Shown: positions 8,126-17,131, counted from the stretch's first letter. The stretch is 27,182 nucleotides of DNA from an uncultured Collinsella sp. (GCA_902491915.1 CABUJL010000010.1:1-27182); one strand, 5' to 3'. Numbers and translations are program-made. Notes: generated from the sequence alone by a model not told the origin.

Positions 8126-9039
8126 AGCGGACAGACGAGGGTTTTTGCCATATCGCACAGACGCTTTGACAGGGCGGGGTCATCCAAGATACGGATGGCT
8201 CCGCCCGCTGCGATTACCTGGCTCAGTAGCCAACGCTCGGAGCCGTAATGCACGGTTACCGTTGCCAGGTCTGCCCCGCTGCGCTCGATTTGGGTGATGC
8301 CGGCCCAGTCCAGATGCTCCGCCATATCGAGTGGCATCAAGAGCTTTGCGCTACGCTGCGTCCGGGCAAGGGAATCGTGGAGGGATGCAACGTCCGGTGC
8401 GTGAGGCACGACGGAGTCTTCCGTCAAGGCGAGTCCCTCGATTTTATCCATGCGGTAGGTGCGCTGCTCATCGACCGCGATGTCCCAGGCAATCAGGTAT
8501 GTTTGGTCGCCGTTTGCCGTAATGCGCAAGGGGTCGACCAGACGCTCGCGTGGCCGTGCATCGTTCATCGAACGATACGAGATGCGGCAGCGAACGCCGT
8601 CCTGAATGGCACAGCTCAGCTGCTGCCAGTGCGACCCGTGGTTGACGGTGTCAAAGACGCGCTGGTTATAGCCGAGCTCTTCGGGTAGAAGAGCATGTCG
8701 AATCCGAGCTGCCGCCTGGGGCTCGATCCCCAACGATTCAAGTTCATGGTTGAGCACGGCGCCCTCGGCGGCACTCAGACGCAGCGGTAGCACGCGCCCG
8801 GCGTCACCGGTGAGGACCACACGCTCGCCGCGGCATTCGCAGATGATGCGCGCGCCCGATTCTCGGTCCGCGAGCGTCGAGACGATCTCAAGAATCTCGT
8901 CGAGCGACACCCCCGTGATGTCAAAGCGACTGCAAATCTCGGTTCGTGTCATGCCGCTCTCGCCGACGGCGTAGAGGGCCTCCATGATGTCGATGGCGCG
9001 CGAGAGCCTCTGCTCGCTGGTGAGTTTACGCACGGGCAT
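8122..9039 (-). CDS. WYL-domain transcriptional regulator, second of a pair (PafC/PafB-like)
   Basis: A 305-aa protein with an N-terminal winged-helix segment (about residues 8-60), a middle region, and a WYL domain (about 145-205) that includes YLIAWD and the arginine-rich stretch RTYRMDKI. A WYL C-terminal extension ends the protein. WYL proteins bind DNA and are thought to sense ligands such as nucleic acid through the WYL fold. In actinobacteria the paired regulators PafB and PafC activate a RecA-independent DNA-damage response. I chose ATG at 9039, with AAAGGA 12 bases upstream; a TTG at 9060 would add seven residues. It overlaps the upstream WYL gene by 14 bases, so the two are one transcription and translation unit and probably act together. 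PafC identity is inferred from pairing, not proven. Confidence 0.85.
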   Translation of the reverse strand: MPVRKLTSEQRLSRAIDIMEALYAVGESGMTRTEICSRFDITGVSLDEILEIVSTLADRESGARIICECRGERVVLTGDAGRVLPLRLSAAEGAVLNHELESLGIEPQAAARIRHALLPEELGYNQRVFDTVNHGSHWQQLSCAIQDGVRCRISYRSMNDARPRERLVDPLRITANGDQTYLIAWDIAVDEQRTYRMDKIEGLALTEDSVVPHAPDVASLHDSLARTQRSAKLLMPLDMAEHLDWAGITQIERSGADLATVTVHYGSERWLLSQVIAAGGAIRILDDPALSKRLCDMAKTLVCPL

Positions 9040-10048
9040 GCTCGTGCACCGTCCTTTCAATGAGGTGGTTCCACGCCTGTTTGAGCGATTTTGGGGCCAC
9101 GGGCCTCATGCCGTCCATGGCGTGGGCCATGCAAAATGAGGCGGCGGCTTCAAGGTCGCGCACGTCAACGGTCCAGGTCCATCCTGCATCGGTGTGTGCG
9201 AGCTCACCTCGCCCGCGCGTGAGGCCGTTGATCATATCGATCTGCGTCTGAGGGGCGAACGAGAACGTAGCTGCAACGGGCGGTCGGTCGGCAAAATCGA
9301 ATTCAAAGAACAGATAGTCGTTGAGATTGAAGTTCGCGGGGATGGCGTAGGCCTTTGAGGGGCGCCAAGCGCGAACGATACGGTCGCAGCGGAATGTCCT
9401 GATGTCGTCGGTAACATTGTCGAGGCCGCAGAAGTACGCCACGCCCTCGCGTTCGAACATGCCGTAGACGCAGACGGTACGTTCTTTCTGCTCGCCGCGT
9501 CCGTTCTGATATAAAAATCGCAGCGCGCATCGCTCGGCAAAGGCGCTCCATACCGCATCGACGGTGGGAGAGCGACGGATCGGTACTTCGTCAACCGTCG
9601 TCCTACCGGTGAGATAGGCAATCTTGGAGCGAATATCGGCAAGCGGCGCGGTAAAGGTGGATGAGCCGGTCGCTAGCGTCTGGTCGATGGCGTTGAGCAG
9701 GATATCGGCGTCGTCTGCGGTGATGAGGCCGCCTGCAGCAAACGTGTGCTCGCGGTCGATTGTCCACGAGCTTTCCTCGGTCTCCTGCGCGCCGGCGGGG
9801 CGAACCTCCTTGATTAAGATGCCACGCTCGAGCAGTTTGTCACGATCGCGCCGAAACTTGCGCTTATCCGAGTCGATGTTGCCCGAGCCATATCCCAGGT
9901 CGGAATCCAAGACGATCTGCTCGGTCGTCAGCGGTTCGGGGGAGCTGTTGAGCACAAAGAAAAGGTTGAGGATGCGCTGAGCCGTTTTATCGAAACTGGG
10001 CTCCGAACTTCCCTTTTTAATTGTCGCGGTCGCGTCGCTTGCCGTCAT
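9026..10048 (-). CDS. WYL-domain transcriptional regulator, first of a pair (PafB/PafC-like)
   Basis: A 340-aa protein with an N-terminal helix-turn-helix (about residues 18-90, containing the LTTEQIVLD helix and an arginine/lysine-rich KRKFRRDRDKL stretch). The WYL domain lies at about 165-235, where AYFCGLD and RTFRCDRI take the places of the WYL and arginine motifs, and a C-terminal WCX-like region follows. ATG at 10048 is preceded by GAGGA four bases upstream on the minus strand. It is the promoter-proximal gene of a two-gene unit. The tandem arrangement, similar length and shared architecture match PafB/PafC pairs of actinobacteria, which form a heteromeric activator of DNA-repair genes. 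The tail-to-tail DinG-like repair gene makes that role attractive but is only contextual. Ligand and regulon cannot be read from sequence. Confidence 0.87.
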   Translation of the reverse strand: MTASDATATIKKGSSEPSFDKTAQRILNLFFVLNSSPEPLTTEQIVLDSDLGYGSGNIDSDKRKFRRDRDKLLERGILIKEVRPAGAQETEESSWTIDREHTFAAGGLITADDADILLNAIDQTLATGSSTFTAPLADIRSKIAYLTGRTTVDEVPIRRSPTVDAVWSAFAERCALRFLYQNGRGEQKERTVCVYGMFEREGVAYFCGLDNVTDDIRTFRCDRIVRAWRPSKAYAIPANFNLNDYLFFEFDFADRPPVAATFSFAPQTQIDMINGLTRGRGELAHTDAGWTWTVDVRDLEAAASFCMAHAMDGMRPVAPKSLKQAWNHLIERTVHEHARA

Positions 10049-10172
10049 AGAATCCTCGCATGAGAAGGTAGTTTGCTGCCATGATTTTAGTCCGATATGG
10101 AGATTAGGCTATATCCTTGTCCGCTCGGGGCGTTAAGATGGCCCGAATTCGGTCGTTTGCGCTCGCTCGGGG

Positions 10173-10178
10173 TATACT
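10173..10178 (+). promoter_or_regulatory. Possible -10 element for the split-M28 gene
   Basis: TATACT (five of six to consensus) lies 68 bases upstream of the chosen ATG. A clear -35 at standard spacing is not visible, so this is a weak call. The gap 10049-10246 holds otherwise only the divergent upstream regions. Confidence 0.35.
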
Positions 10179-10246
10179 TTCGACTATATACGGTTCTAAT
10201 GTGCATGCATTGGGCCTATTTGTCGGATTATGGATGTGGAGCGCAC

Positions 10247-13200
10247 ATGGCGAACACCCAGAACTATATTAACCACCTGCTGCAGAACACCGGCATTACG
10301 CCGGCATGCAGCGAAGAAGAGCGCTTGGCTGCCGAGGATATCGCTCAGATCTTTCGCAACCACGGCTTTGACCCCGAGGTTCAGGAGTTCAATGCCCCGG
10401 CGCCCAGTAGGTTGGCATTTGCCGTTACCGGTATTCTTGCGTTTGCCGGTGCCCTGCTGATGGGCATCGGTGGCGGTATCGGCTTGGTCGGCACCTTGCT
10501 GGCCATTGTCGGCGCCGTTCTTTACGTGCTCGAACGCACAGGGCACCCCGTGGTTTCGCGCCTGGGCAAGACGGGCGTGAGCCAAAATGTCATCGCCTAC
10601 CACAAGGCCTCGGGCCCGCTCGCGTCTCCGCGCAACCGCCCGGTGGTCGTTGTCGCACACTACGACTCTCCCCGTGCTGAGCTGCTCGCCCGCGAGCCCT
10701 ATGCTTCGTATCGTGCGCTCATCGCCAAGCTGTTGCCCGTTGCCACGGTTGCCCCCGCTGCCGTTGCCATCCTGCGTATCCTGCCGCTCCCCGGCGCGCT
10801 CAAGGTTCTGCTGTGGATTGTCGCGATCCTCGCTTCCCTCGTTGCACTTGCCAACGCGGCAAACATCATCTCTAACCGCCATATTCTTCCCTATACGTCC
10901 GGCGCGGTGTGCAACAAGTCCTCTGTCGCCGCTATGCTCGGCGTTATGGACAACGTTGCTCCCTTCCAGGGCGAAAACGAGTTTCCCGACGATGTTCCGT
11001 TCGATACCTATTTTGGGGAGCAGAAGCGTCGTGCCGAGGAAATGGCGCGCGCAGCGGCGGAGTATGCCGCGGCCCAGCAGCAAAACGACTACGGTAACAC
11101 CATCGAGTATGAAGAGCCTACCTACGCTGAGGACGAGTTCGGCCAGCCGATTGCTCCCGACGCTCAAACCGAGCCCGAACAGGGCGAGGCTTTCGACGAG
11201 CAGATCGAGGGCTTTGAGGGTGCGTCTGCCGACGAGACGCTGATTGGCGCCATTGTGCCCGAGGATCAGAATCAGGCTGTCCAGGCCGAAGAGTTCAATG
11301 ACGAGGTTTCCGCTGCCGAGCCGGTGGAGGAGCCTGTCGCGGCCGAGCCCGAGCCCAAGCTCTATCGCAATGCCGCCGGCAACATCCGCTTTGGTTCGGA
11401 TGCCATCCGTGCGCTCGGAATGCTTCCCGAGTCCTGCACGCTCGATTACGAGGAGGGTGAGGAGCCGACGTTTGAGCCCGAGCCTGCCCCCGTCGTGGCT
11501 GCACCTGCGCCCGCTGTCACCGTGGATGATGAGTCTGCCGCGGTTGCCGCTGCCGTTGCCGAGCCCGAGGCGGTGTCCGCGATCGATCCCGCGGCAGGAC
11601 TGGACATTTTGGCTCCCGCCGCGCCGGCGCAAGACGTTGCGGACGAGTCTGACGACGATTACGTTGAACAGCCGAGGCGCGTGTCTTACGAGAGCGATAC
11701 TGATTTCTCGGCCGAGATTCCCGCGGCAACGCCCCATGCCGACATTGCATCCGCGTTCTCGTCGATTGGCGCCAGCGCTTCCAACTTCTTTAAGGGTGCG
11801 CTTGCAAAGGGCAAGAAATTTGTCGACGATTTCGAAGAGAAGCGCGCTGCCGCACGCGAGGCTGCCGAGCAGGAGGCTATCGCTCAGCAGCAGGCAGCCG
11901 AGGCGGCACGTGAACGCGCGGCGCAAGAGTTCGAGCAGAACGAGGCTGTGCAGTCCGTGCCCGTCGACGCCGCCGAAGCTACAACGTCTTTCGAGGCCCA
12001 GCAGCACGTCGATAGCACCATGTCGTTTGATGCCGCGCAGTTCGATTCCACGATAACGTTTGAAAAGCAAGGCACCGCGATTGCCGAGCCCCTTCCTGCT
12101 TCCGATGAGCAGGACGACGTGGCAGACGATGACGAGCCCATTGATACTGCCGAAATTCAGGATGCTGCTGAGGACGAGCCCGTCGAGGCCAGCTCTGACG
12201 AAGAGCAGTACGCGGCAGCCGAGCAAGATGATTCGACCGAGGTCGAGCAGGAGGAAGTGTCTGCGGTTTCCGAGACTCCCGAGACGGATGAGTCGAGGCC
12301 TTACTCCACGCAGATTTTCACCATGCCGACCCCGAGTGGTTCCGGTGCCACGGTTGCCGATGTTGCTCCCACCCAGGACGAAACGGTCGATTCCCTTATG
12401 GCCCAGATTTCCTCCCAGGCATCGCCGCGTCCGCAGATGAATGTTCCCGATCCGGCGTCGGCACCGTCGCCTGCACCTTCCTCGTCTCCGCTGGCTTCGG
12501 TCCCCGATCCGTCGCTGCCGTCTATGAAGCAGGCAAACGTTGCGTCTCGCACGTCGCTGTTCGACCTTCCCGATCCCTCTGCCCAGGTCAACGACCCCTT
12601 TGCTACCGCCCAAGGTCCCGAACCCACATCGGCACCCGTTGCGCCTCCTATGCCCGTTGCGTCGGGCGCGCAGCCGATCGAGACCATTTCAGCTCCCGCC
12701 CCGGCGGCACCCAAGTCTCGTAAGCGCGGCCTGGGCGGTCTGTTCGGTCGTAAAAAGAAAAACGAGCAGGACAGCATGAGTGACTGGCTGGGCGTCGAAG
12801 ACGATTACGATGCCAAGAAGTCCGGTCGCGGCATCGGTTCGTGGGATAATTTCGAGGACGATAACGATGGCTGGAAGGGCGGCGCTACGTCTTCCGACGG
12901 CGCTTCTTCCGAAGATATGCTCTCGGCTGTCGCCTCTATGGGCGATGATGAGCTGCTCGGTCACGATATCTGGTTTGTGGCAACGGGCGCCTCGGATTGT
13001 GATGGCGCCGGCATGAAGGCCTTCTTGGCTTCGCATCGCGATAAGCTCCGCGGCGTATTCTTTATCAATCTTGAATCCGTCGGCGCCGGTAGGCTTTCGG
13101 TGGTGACGGTTGAGGGCGAACAGCAGCTGCTCAAGGGCGATCGCCGCATCATGAATCTGGTCAGCAAGGTGTGCAAGTCGTTCCATGTCGATTGTGGCGC

Positions 13201-13393
13201 GCTCGAGATGCCCTATGCCAAGACCGATGCCTATGCCGCGCTCGAGGCGAGCCGCCGAGCCCTCACCATCGCCGGCGTGGACGGCACGCGTCTGGCTTGC
13301 GCTCGTACCGAGGACGACCTGCCCCACAATGTCAACCCGACGAACATTGCTACGGTATCCGAGGTCGTGACCGAGGTTATCCGCCGTTCGTAG
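10247..13393 (+). CDS. Membrane protein with an M28 peptidase fold split by a long acidic insertion; probable pseudoenzyme
   Basis: A 1048-aa protein. Residues 1-235 look like the first half of an M28 (aminopeptidase) domain: a helical start, two transmembrane segments (about 55-75 and 77-95), VVVVAHYDSPR at 133-143 with the metal-site His138 and Asp140, two more hydrophobic segments (about 158-180 and 184-205), and GAVCNKSS at 219-226. The second half resumes at about 900: WFVATGASDCDGAG at 909-922, INLESVG at 940-946 and PHNVNP at 1026-1031 (His1027). Between them lie about 660 residues of Ala/Glu/Pro-rich, mostly disordered sequence, with a coiled-coil-like stretch near 515-570 and a basic patch near 825-843. 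The bridging Asp expected in GANDNASG is Cys222, and the catalytic Glu-Glu pair is Ser916-Asp917, so classical activity is doubtful. ATG at 10247 has GGAG five bases upstream. A small membrane-protein gene follows 21 bases downstream. Confidence 0.8.
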   Translation: MANTQNYINHLLQNTGITPACSEEERLAAEDIAQIFRNHGFDPEVQEFNAPAPSRLAFAVTGILAFAGALLMGIGGGIGLVGTLLAIVGAVLYVLERTGHPVVSRLGKTGVSQNVIAYHKASGPLASPRNRPVVVVAHYDSPRAELLAREPYASYRALIAKLLPVATVAPAAVAILRILPLPGALKVLLWIVAILASLVALANAANIISNRHILPYTSGAVCNKSSVAAMLGVMDNVAPFQGENEFPDDVPFDTYFGEQKRRAEEMARAAAEYAAAQQQNDYGNTIEYEEPTYAEDEFGQPIAPDAQTEPEQGEAFDEQIEGFEGASADETLIGAIVPEDQNQAVQAEEFNDEVSAAEPVEEPVAAEPEPKLYRNAAGNIRFGSDAIRALGMLPESCTLDYEEGEEPTFEPEPAPVVAAPAPAVTVDDESAAVAAAVAEPEAVSAIDPAAGLDILAPAAPAQDVADESDDDYVEQPRRVSYESDTDFSAEIPAATPHADIASAFSSIGASASNFFKGALAKGKKFVDDFEEKRAAAREAAEQEAIAQQQAAEAARERAAQEFEQNEAVQSVPVDAAEATTSFEAQQHVDSTMSFDAAQFDSTITFEKQGTAIAEPLPASDEQDDVADDDEPIDTAEIQDAAEDEPVEASSDEEQYAAAEQDDSTEVEQEEVSAVSETPETDESRPYSTQIFTMPTPSGSGATVADVAPTQDETVDSLMAQISSQASPRPQMNVPDPASAPSPAPSSSPLASVPDPSLPSMKQANVASRTSLFDLPDPSAQVNDPFATAQGPEPTSAPVAPPMPVASGAQPIETISAPAPAAPKSRKRGLGGLFGRKKKNEQDSMSDWLGVEDDYDAKKSGRGIGSWDNFEDDNDGWKGGATSSDGASSEDMLSAVASMGDDELLGHDIWFVATGASDCDGAGMKAFLASHRDKLRGVFFINLESVGAGRLSVVTVEGEQQLLKGDRRIMNLVSKVCKSFHVDCGALEMPYAKTDAYAALEASRRALTIAGVDGTRLACARTEDDLPHNVNPTNIATVSEVVTEVIRRS

Positions 13394-13414
13394 ACGGAGC
13401 TCTAAGGAGTCAAC

Positions 13415-13633
13415 GTGTTTTCGTATATTAAGCGCCATTGGCCTGTCTACGTGATTTTGACCTTGATTGCCATTGCGTTAGGATTTGGGGCTGCCTACAT
13501 CGTGGGTGCAAAGGGCTCGACCCCCGCCTCCGCAATCAGCGAAGAGGTGGAGCAAGAACAGAGTACGGGTGCCGATGGGATTCCTGAGTCCGAGCAGGCA
13601 ATCGTTGATGGTGGATCTTCGTCTGCAGAGTAG
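13415..13633 (+). CDS. Small single-pass membrane protein, unknown function
   Basis: A 72-aa protein that I do not recognise. A short basic N terminus (FSYIKRHW) is followed by one transmembrane helix at about residues 10-31. The rest is an acidic, Ser/Glu-rich tail of about 40 residues that is probably disordered and outside the membrane. The GTG start at 13415 is supported by AAGGAG at 13404-13409. It lies 21 bases after the split-M28 gene and before a strong terminator, so the two probably form an operon and may work together at the membrane (inference). Confidence 0.8.
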   Translation: MFSYIKRHWPVYVILTLIAIALGFGAAYIVGAKGSTPASAISEEVEQEQSTGADGIPESEQAIVDGGSSSAE

Positions 13634-13654
13634 ATACGGCGATTTACATGATTG

Positions 13655-13692
13655 AAAGCGGGTGAGCCAGGGGACTGGCTCCCCCGCTTTTT
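13655..13692. terminator. Bidirectional rho-independent terminator
   Basis: A 16-position stem (13655-13670 with 13675-13690) with one mismatch has a GGGA loop and a plus-strand T-run. On the minus strand the same stem follows the adhesin stop by eight bases and has TTTC on its far side. It separates two convergent genes. Confidence 0.88.
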
Positions 13693-13699
13693 CATCGCG

Positions 13700-16600
13700 C
13701 TAGCGCTTCTTTGGGATCGACCTAAGGCGAGCGAACCATAGGGCTGCGGCACCCGAGGTCAGGAGCGCGGTGATGCAAGCGGCGATGGGAACTGATCCTG
13801 TTGCCGGTAGGTCCTGCGGTAGGGTACAGCGTTGAATAACGCTGTCCTCGTCATGTGACTCAAGTTTATCGCCGCCACCATTGCGGCAAAGATCGACGCG
13901 CGTGCTGTTGGTGAGTGCGGTTTGGGGCGTATAAGCCGACGTCGCCTGCATGTGCACGATTGCGCCCCGAGAGTCTGTGCCAAGGATTGCTTTGGCATCG
14001 TCAAGGTCGTCGTGCTCATCTTTAAGATCATCGCGGGTCCAAGAATCCGCATCGCTTCGAGTCGTAAAGTCGGCGGCTACCGCACCGTATTCAATTCGAA
14101 TGCCCGTTACGACGGTATTGGATGCAAGGTCGAGTTCTTTCACCTCGAGTGTGGTGGATTCCGTGGTCGAGATATCCGCCTCCCAGAGGTGCCAACCGTC
14201 GTAATCGACGAGGCGACAGTCCTCACCCAGGCTCTCTTTTACTTCGTCGGACTCAAGCCAAGGATTTTCGTGCCCATCGTCAAGTGTCGCGTTTGCCGGC
14301 TCATCGACGTCTGTCGAGTCCAACGGCGTCGTGCGATACCACACGTTGCACAGACCATTGAGGTCGCCGATGGCGACGGGGGTTTCGATTGAGACGAATC
14401 TCGCCGTATCGTCCTCGGCACACTCAAGATCATCGGTAATTGTGAACTCATCAACCCAGGTAGTTGAATCGTTTCGAGCGTCGATGGTATAGGAGAAAAG
14501 CCCATCCGTATTGGTTTGCATTGCGGCACGGTTTTTACCATCGCCGTTAGCCAACAGGCCCTTCCCGATAGGTTGGACAAGTTCCTGACGCTTGTCGACC
14601 TGTCCTTTGATCTCGATGGGCGCATCCTTCATCGCGACGGATTGGACTTCTCCCGTATCCTCTATTTCAAACGTTATCTCCTCGGCAAGGTCATAGGTCC
14701 GCGGAGACATCATTTCGCGCAACGAGTAGGTGCCGGGTGCAAGATGTTCGACGCGGTGCGGCTTGTCGGATGAGGTCCAGGAGTCTATTTCGGTTTTATC
14801 GGGACCATATAAGGTGAGCTGTGCGCCTTCCACTTCCTGCTCGCCGCTTGCATCGACCTTGGAGATATCAACTTTGGTGTAATCGTCGGATACGTTAAGC
14901 CGTGCTTCTACAACGGGTGTTTTCTGGTCGGCATAAGCGAGGTCTACGATATGGGGCGTCCGGTCGAGTAGGAAGCCGGTCGGCGCTTGAGTCTCGACAA
15001 CCTCGTAGCGTGCGGTGCCAGATCCCAGCGGGAGGTCGTCCGCGCGTGCTTCTCCAGTTTCATCCGTCGTGACGGTCGCGACAGTCTCACCGTTGAGCGC
15101 GGCAATGCTACCGTCGGGGCGCACGATATCACCCGAGGCACGGATCTCAAAGATGGCGCCCGCGAGGCTGCTGCCGTCTACGGCATCGGTTTTAACGATC
15201 CTGATGTTTCCGGTCGCGGCGTGGTCATAATACGAGGCGATTGCAACGGGCGTTAGGTTCATGTCGGCGGGTATGTTTACCTCGATCTCTTCGCCGACAA
15301 GATAGGGCTCTTTGGCCGAGGTTTCGCGTACATAATACGTGCCCGGCACGAGCGATTCGGGCAGTGTGACGGTCCCGGTCGCGTTAGTCGTAAAGGTGTC
15401 CATTACGTTATGTGCTGGATACCAGCAAGTTTGTGAGACAGGTTCGTGATTGCTGTCGAGGAGTTGGAAGGTGAATCCGGCTAGTGGAACAGAAGCGCCT
15501 GTTTGGGCGTCGCGTTTTACAATCTGGAAGTGCGTCGACAGAGCGTGGTTATCCACGATATATTGAAGCTCGGCGCCGTTGGAAATCTGATTGGCCCCGA
15601 CGGTCCATTCCCCTGCACGTTTAAAACCCTCGGGGACGGTTTCCGGAACCTCGCGAACCGTGTAGCCGGCACGGTCGTATGGGACGGCTCCGTGGACACC
15701 GGCGGGTCGCTTGCCTGCGCCGAACCATGCTTCGGGCTGATCTTTGGTGGAGGCAAAGCCATAGACGTTTGTGGTCAGTGTGCCAACAACCTGCTGAGAG
15801 CTGTTGCTGACAACCTCAAAGACAACACCTTCCGCCGGCTGCTCCAGGCCGGATTGGTCGCTATTGCCGTAATCCTTGAATTTGGAAATCTCAAGGTTGA
15901 ACGCAATGGGGATATCGGAAACGCGAGATTCGATCTCGACCACGCCTGAATCGCCGAGCTGGTCGGCTCCAACGGTATAGGTCCAGCTGTCGTTGGATGG
16001 CAGGTAGCCCTCGGGGGCTTTTGATTCGTAGATGGTAAAGGTTCCTAAGGGGACATCGGCGAGGGTGGCCCGACCGCTTTCGTCGGTCGTGAGGATTTGT
16101 GCCCATCCAGGGGTTGATTGCGACACACACGTGAACTCTGCTCCTGCGAGTGAAGATCCCACCTGGGGGTCGGCATTCGTCGCGGCATCGAGTTTTACGA
16201 TACGCAGGTTGATGGTGCCGGGCTGTTCATCAATGGCGACCCGCCCGCCGTCATTCCCCGTGGTAAAGGCAATACGATCGTGGCGGGGGACATAGCCGGC
16301 CGGCGCCTTCGTTTCAACTAGGTAGTATGCCGTGTTGGGCAGAAGTGTTGCTTGCGCTCGACCGTTGCTGTCCATCTTGATGGTGCCGACACGCGCGCCG
16401 CTGGCGCTCTCAAAAATATCGAATGTTGCCCCGGTAAACTGATAGGTATTGTTTCCGCTGGTAATAACGGTGTTAGCAGACTGCTTTTGGAAGGAAACGG
16501 AGACCGCCGGCAGTACATAGAGCATGTCTTGACGTTTGCTGCCGCCCGATACAGCCCCTAGATAGCGTCGCGCGCGGTGCGGAGCGGCTTTGATGCTTCC

Positions 16601-17131
16601 TGATTTTGCGCTGTCGTGGAGCCACCGCGCAGCCGCCACGACTTCATTGTCGGCGGTAAAGTGTCCGCTCTTGGTTTTACCCTGAGCGGTCGTGTAGGAG
16701 TAGGTGCCGTCGACATGGGTAGTGCCGTTGAGCATCCATACGGCAAGCTGGGTGGCGGCGCGGGCGCGATCGGGTGAAAGATGGTAACCGCCAAATGACG
16801 TGGCGGTAGGATATCCGTGACAAACGATTGCCGCGAACTCGTCGTCGAGCCACACCCAGCCTTGATCAAAGTTGAGCCATGGGCCGCCTGGCTTGGTGGG
16901 GCCGGGGCGCTCCTGGTTCATGCAGTAGGCAATTGAGGCGTCTTGAGCTTCATACTTGCCGATGAAGAAGGGCCCACAATCATCGCTAATAGTGCGGAAG
17001 CCGAGCTGGTCATAGCCATCGACGGCAAATGCGGCTCCCGGTGCCAGGCAGCCGAAAAGCAGGAAGAGGAGCAGGAGCAGCGGACCTGTTGCGATTGCGC
17101 TGTGGACAGAGTGCGTGGGTGCGTTGGACAT
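13700..17131 (-). CDS. Cell-wall-anchored thioester adhesin with CnaB repeats (LPATG)
   Basis: A 1143-aa surface protein with a signal peptide at about 1-36 (hydrophobic core, cleavage near AFA). A thioester domain follows, with Cys70 in AYCMNQ and Gln128 in ATQLAVW; such Cys-Gln pairs form an internal thioester that bonds covalently to host ligands. Six CnaB-like domains span about 210-835. Candidate isopeptide lysines are near 216, 313, 417, 539, 647 and 758, and partner Glu motifs include ETKAPAGY (273-280), ESKAPEGY, ETQAPTGF and RETSAKEPY. A non-CnaB domain covers about 840-1095. The end has LPATG at 1108-1112, a hydrophobic helix and a basic tail for sortase attachment. ATG at 17131 has AAGGAG five bases upstream on the minus strand. 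The intergenic gap to the tRNA (17132-17428) shows no further gene; a short CCCCG/CGGGG inverted repeat near 17191-17221 is the only structure I saw. The ligand is unknown. Confidence 0.92.
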   Translation of the reverse strand: MSNAPTHSVHSAIATGPLLLLLFLLFGCLAPGAAFAVDGYDQLGFRTISDDCGPFFIGKYEAQDASIAYCMNQERPGPTKPGGPWLNFDQGWVWLDDEFAAIVCHGYPTATSFGGYHLSPDRARAATQLAVWMLNGTTHVDGTYSYTTAQGKTKSGHFTADNEVVAAARWLHDSAKSGSIKAAPHRARRYLGAVSGGSKRQDMLYVLPAVSVSFQKQSANTVITSGNNTYQFTGATFDIFESASGARVGTIKMDSNGRAQATLLPNTAYYLVETKAPAGYVPRHDRIAFTTGNDGGRVAIDEQPGTINLRIVKLDAATNADPQVGSSLAGAEFTCVSQSTPGWAQILTTDESGRATLADVPLGTFTIYESKAPEGYLPSNDSWTYTVGADQLGDSGVVEIESRVSDIPIAFNLEISKFKDYGNSDQSGLEQPAEGVVFEVVSNSSQQVVGTLTTNVYGFASTKDQPEAWFGAGKRPAGVHGAVPYDRAGYTVREVPETVPEGFKRAGEWTVGANQISNGAELQYIVDNHALSTHFQIVKRDAQTGASVPLAGFTFQLLDSNHEPVSQTCWYPAHNVMDTFTTNATGTVTLPESLVPGTYYVRETSAKEPYLVGEEIEVNIPADMNLTPVAIASYYDHAATGNIRIVKTDAVDGSSLAGAIFEIRASGDIVRPDGSIAALNGETVATVTTDETGEARADDLPLGSGTARYEVVETQAPTGFLLDRTPHIVDLAYADQKTPVVEARLNVSDDYTKVDISKVDASGEQEVEGAQLTLYGPDKTEIDSWTSSDKPHRVEHLAPGTYSLREMMSPRTYDLAEEITFEIEDTGEVQSVAMKDAPIEIKGQVDKRQELVQPIGKGLLANGDGKNRAAMQTNTDGLFSYTIDARNDSTTWVDEFTITDDLECAEDDTARFVSIETPVAIGDLNGLCNVWYRTTPLDSTDVDEPANATLDDGHENPWLESDEVKESLGEDCRLVDYDGWHLWEADISTTESTTLEVKELDLASNTVVTGIRIEYGAVAADFTTRSDADSWTRDDLKDEHDDLDDAKAILGTDSRGAIVHMQATSAYTPQTALTNSTRVDLCRNGGGDKLESHDEDSVIQRCTLPQDLPATGSVPIAACITALLTSGAAALWFARLRSIPKKR

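Noticed and set aside
10196..12613. An 805-codon open frame on the minus strand
   Set aside because: It is antisense to the split-M28 gene. High-GC codon bias produces long open mirror frames; the protein is low-complexity Arg/Gly/Leu with no domain, and the plus strand has recognisable motifs.
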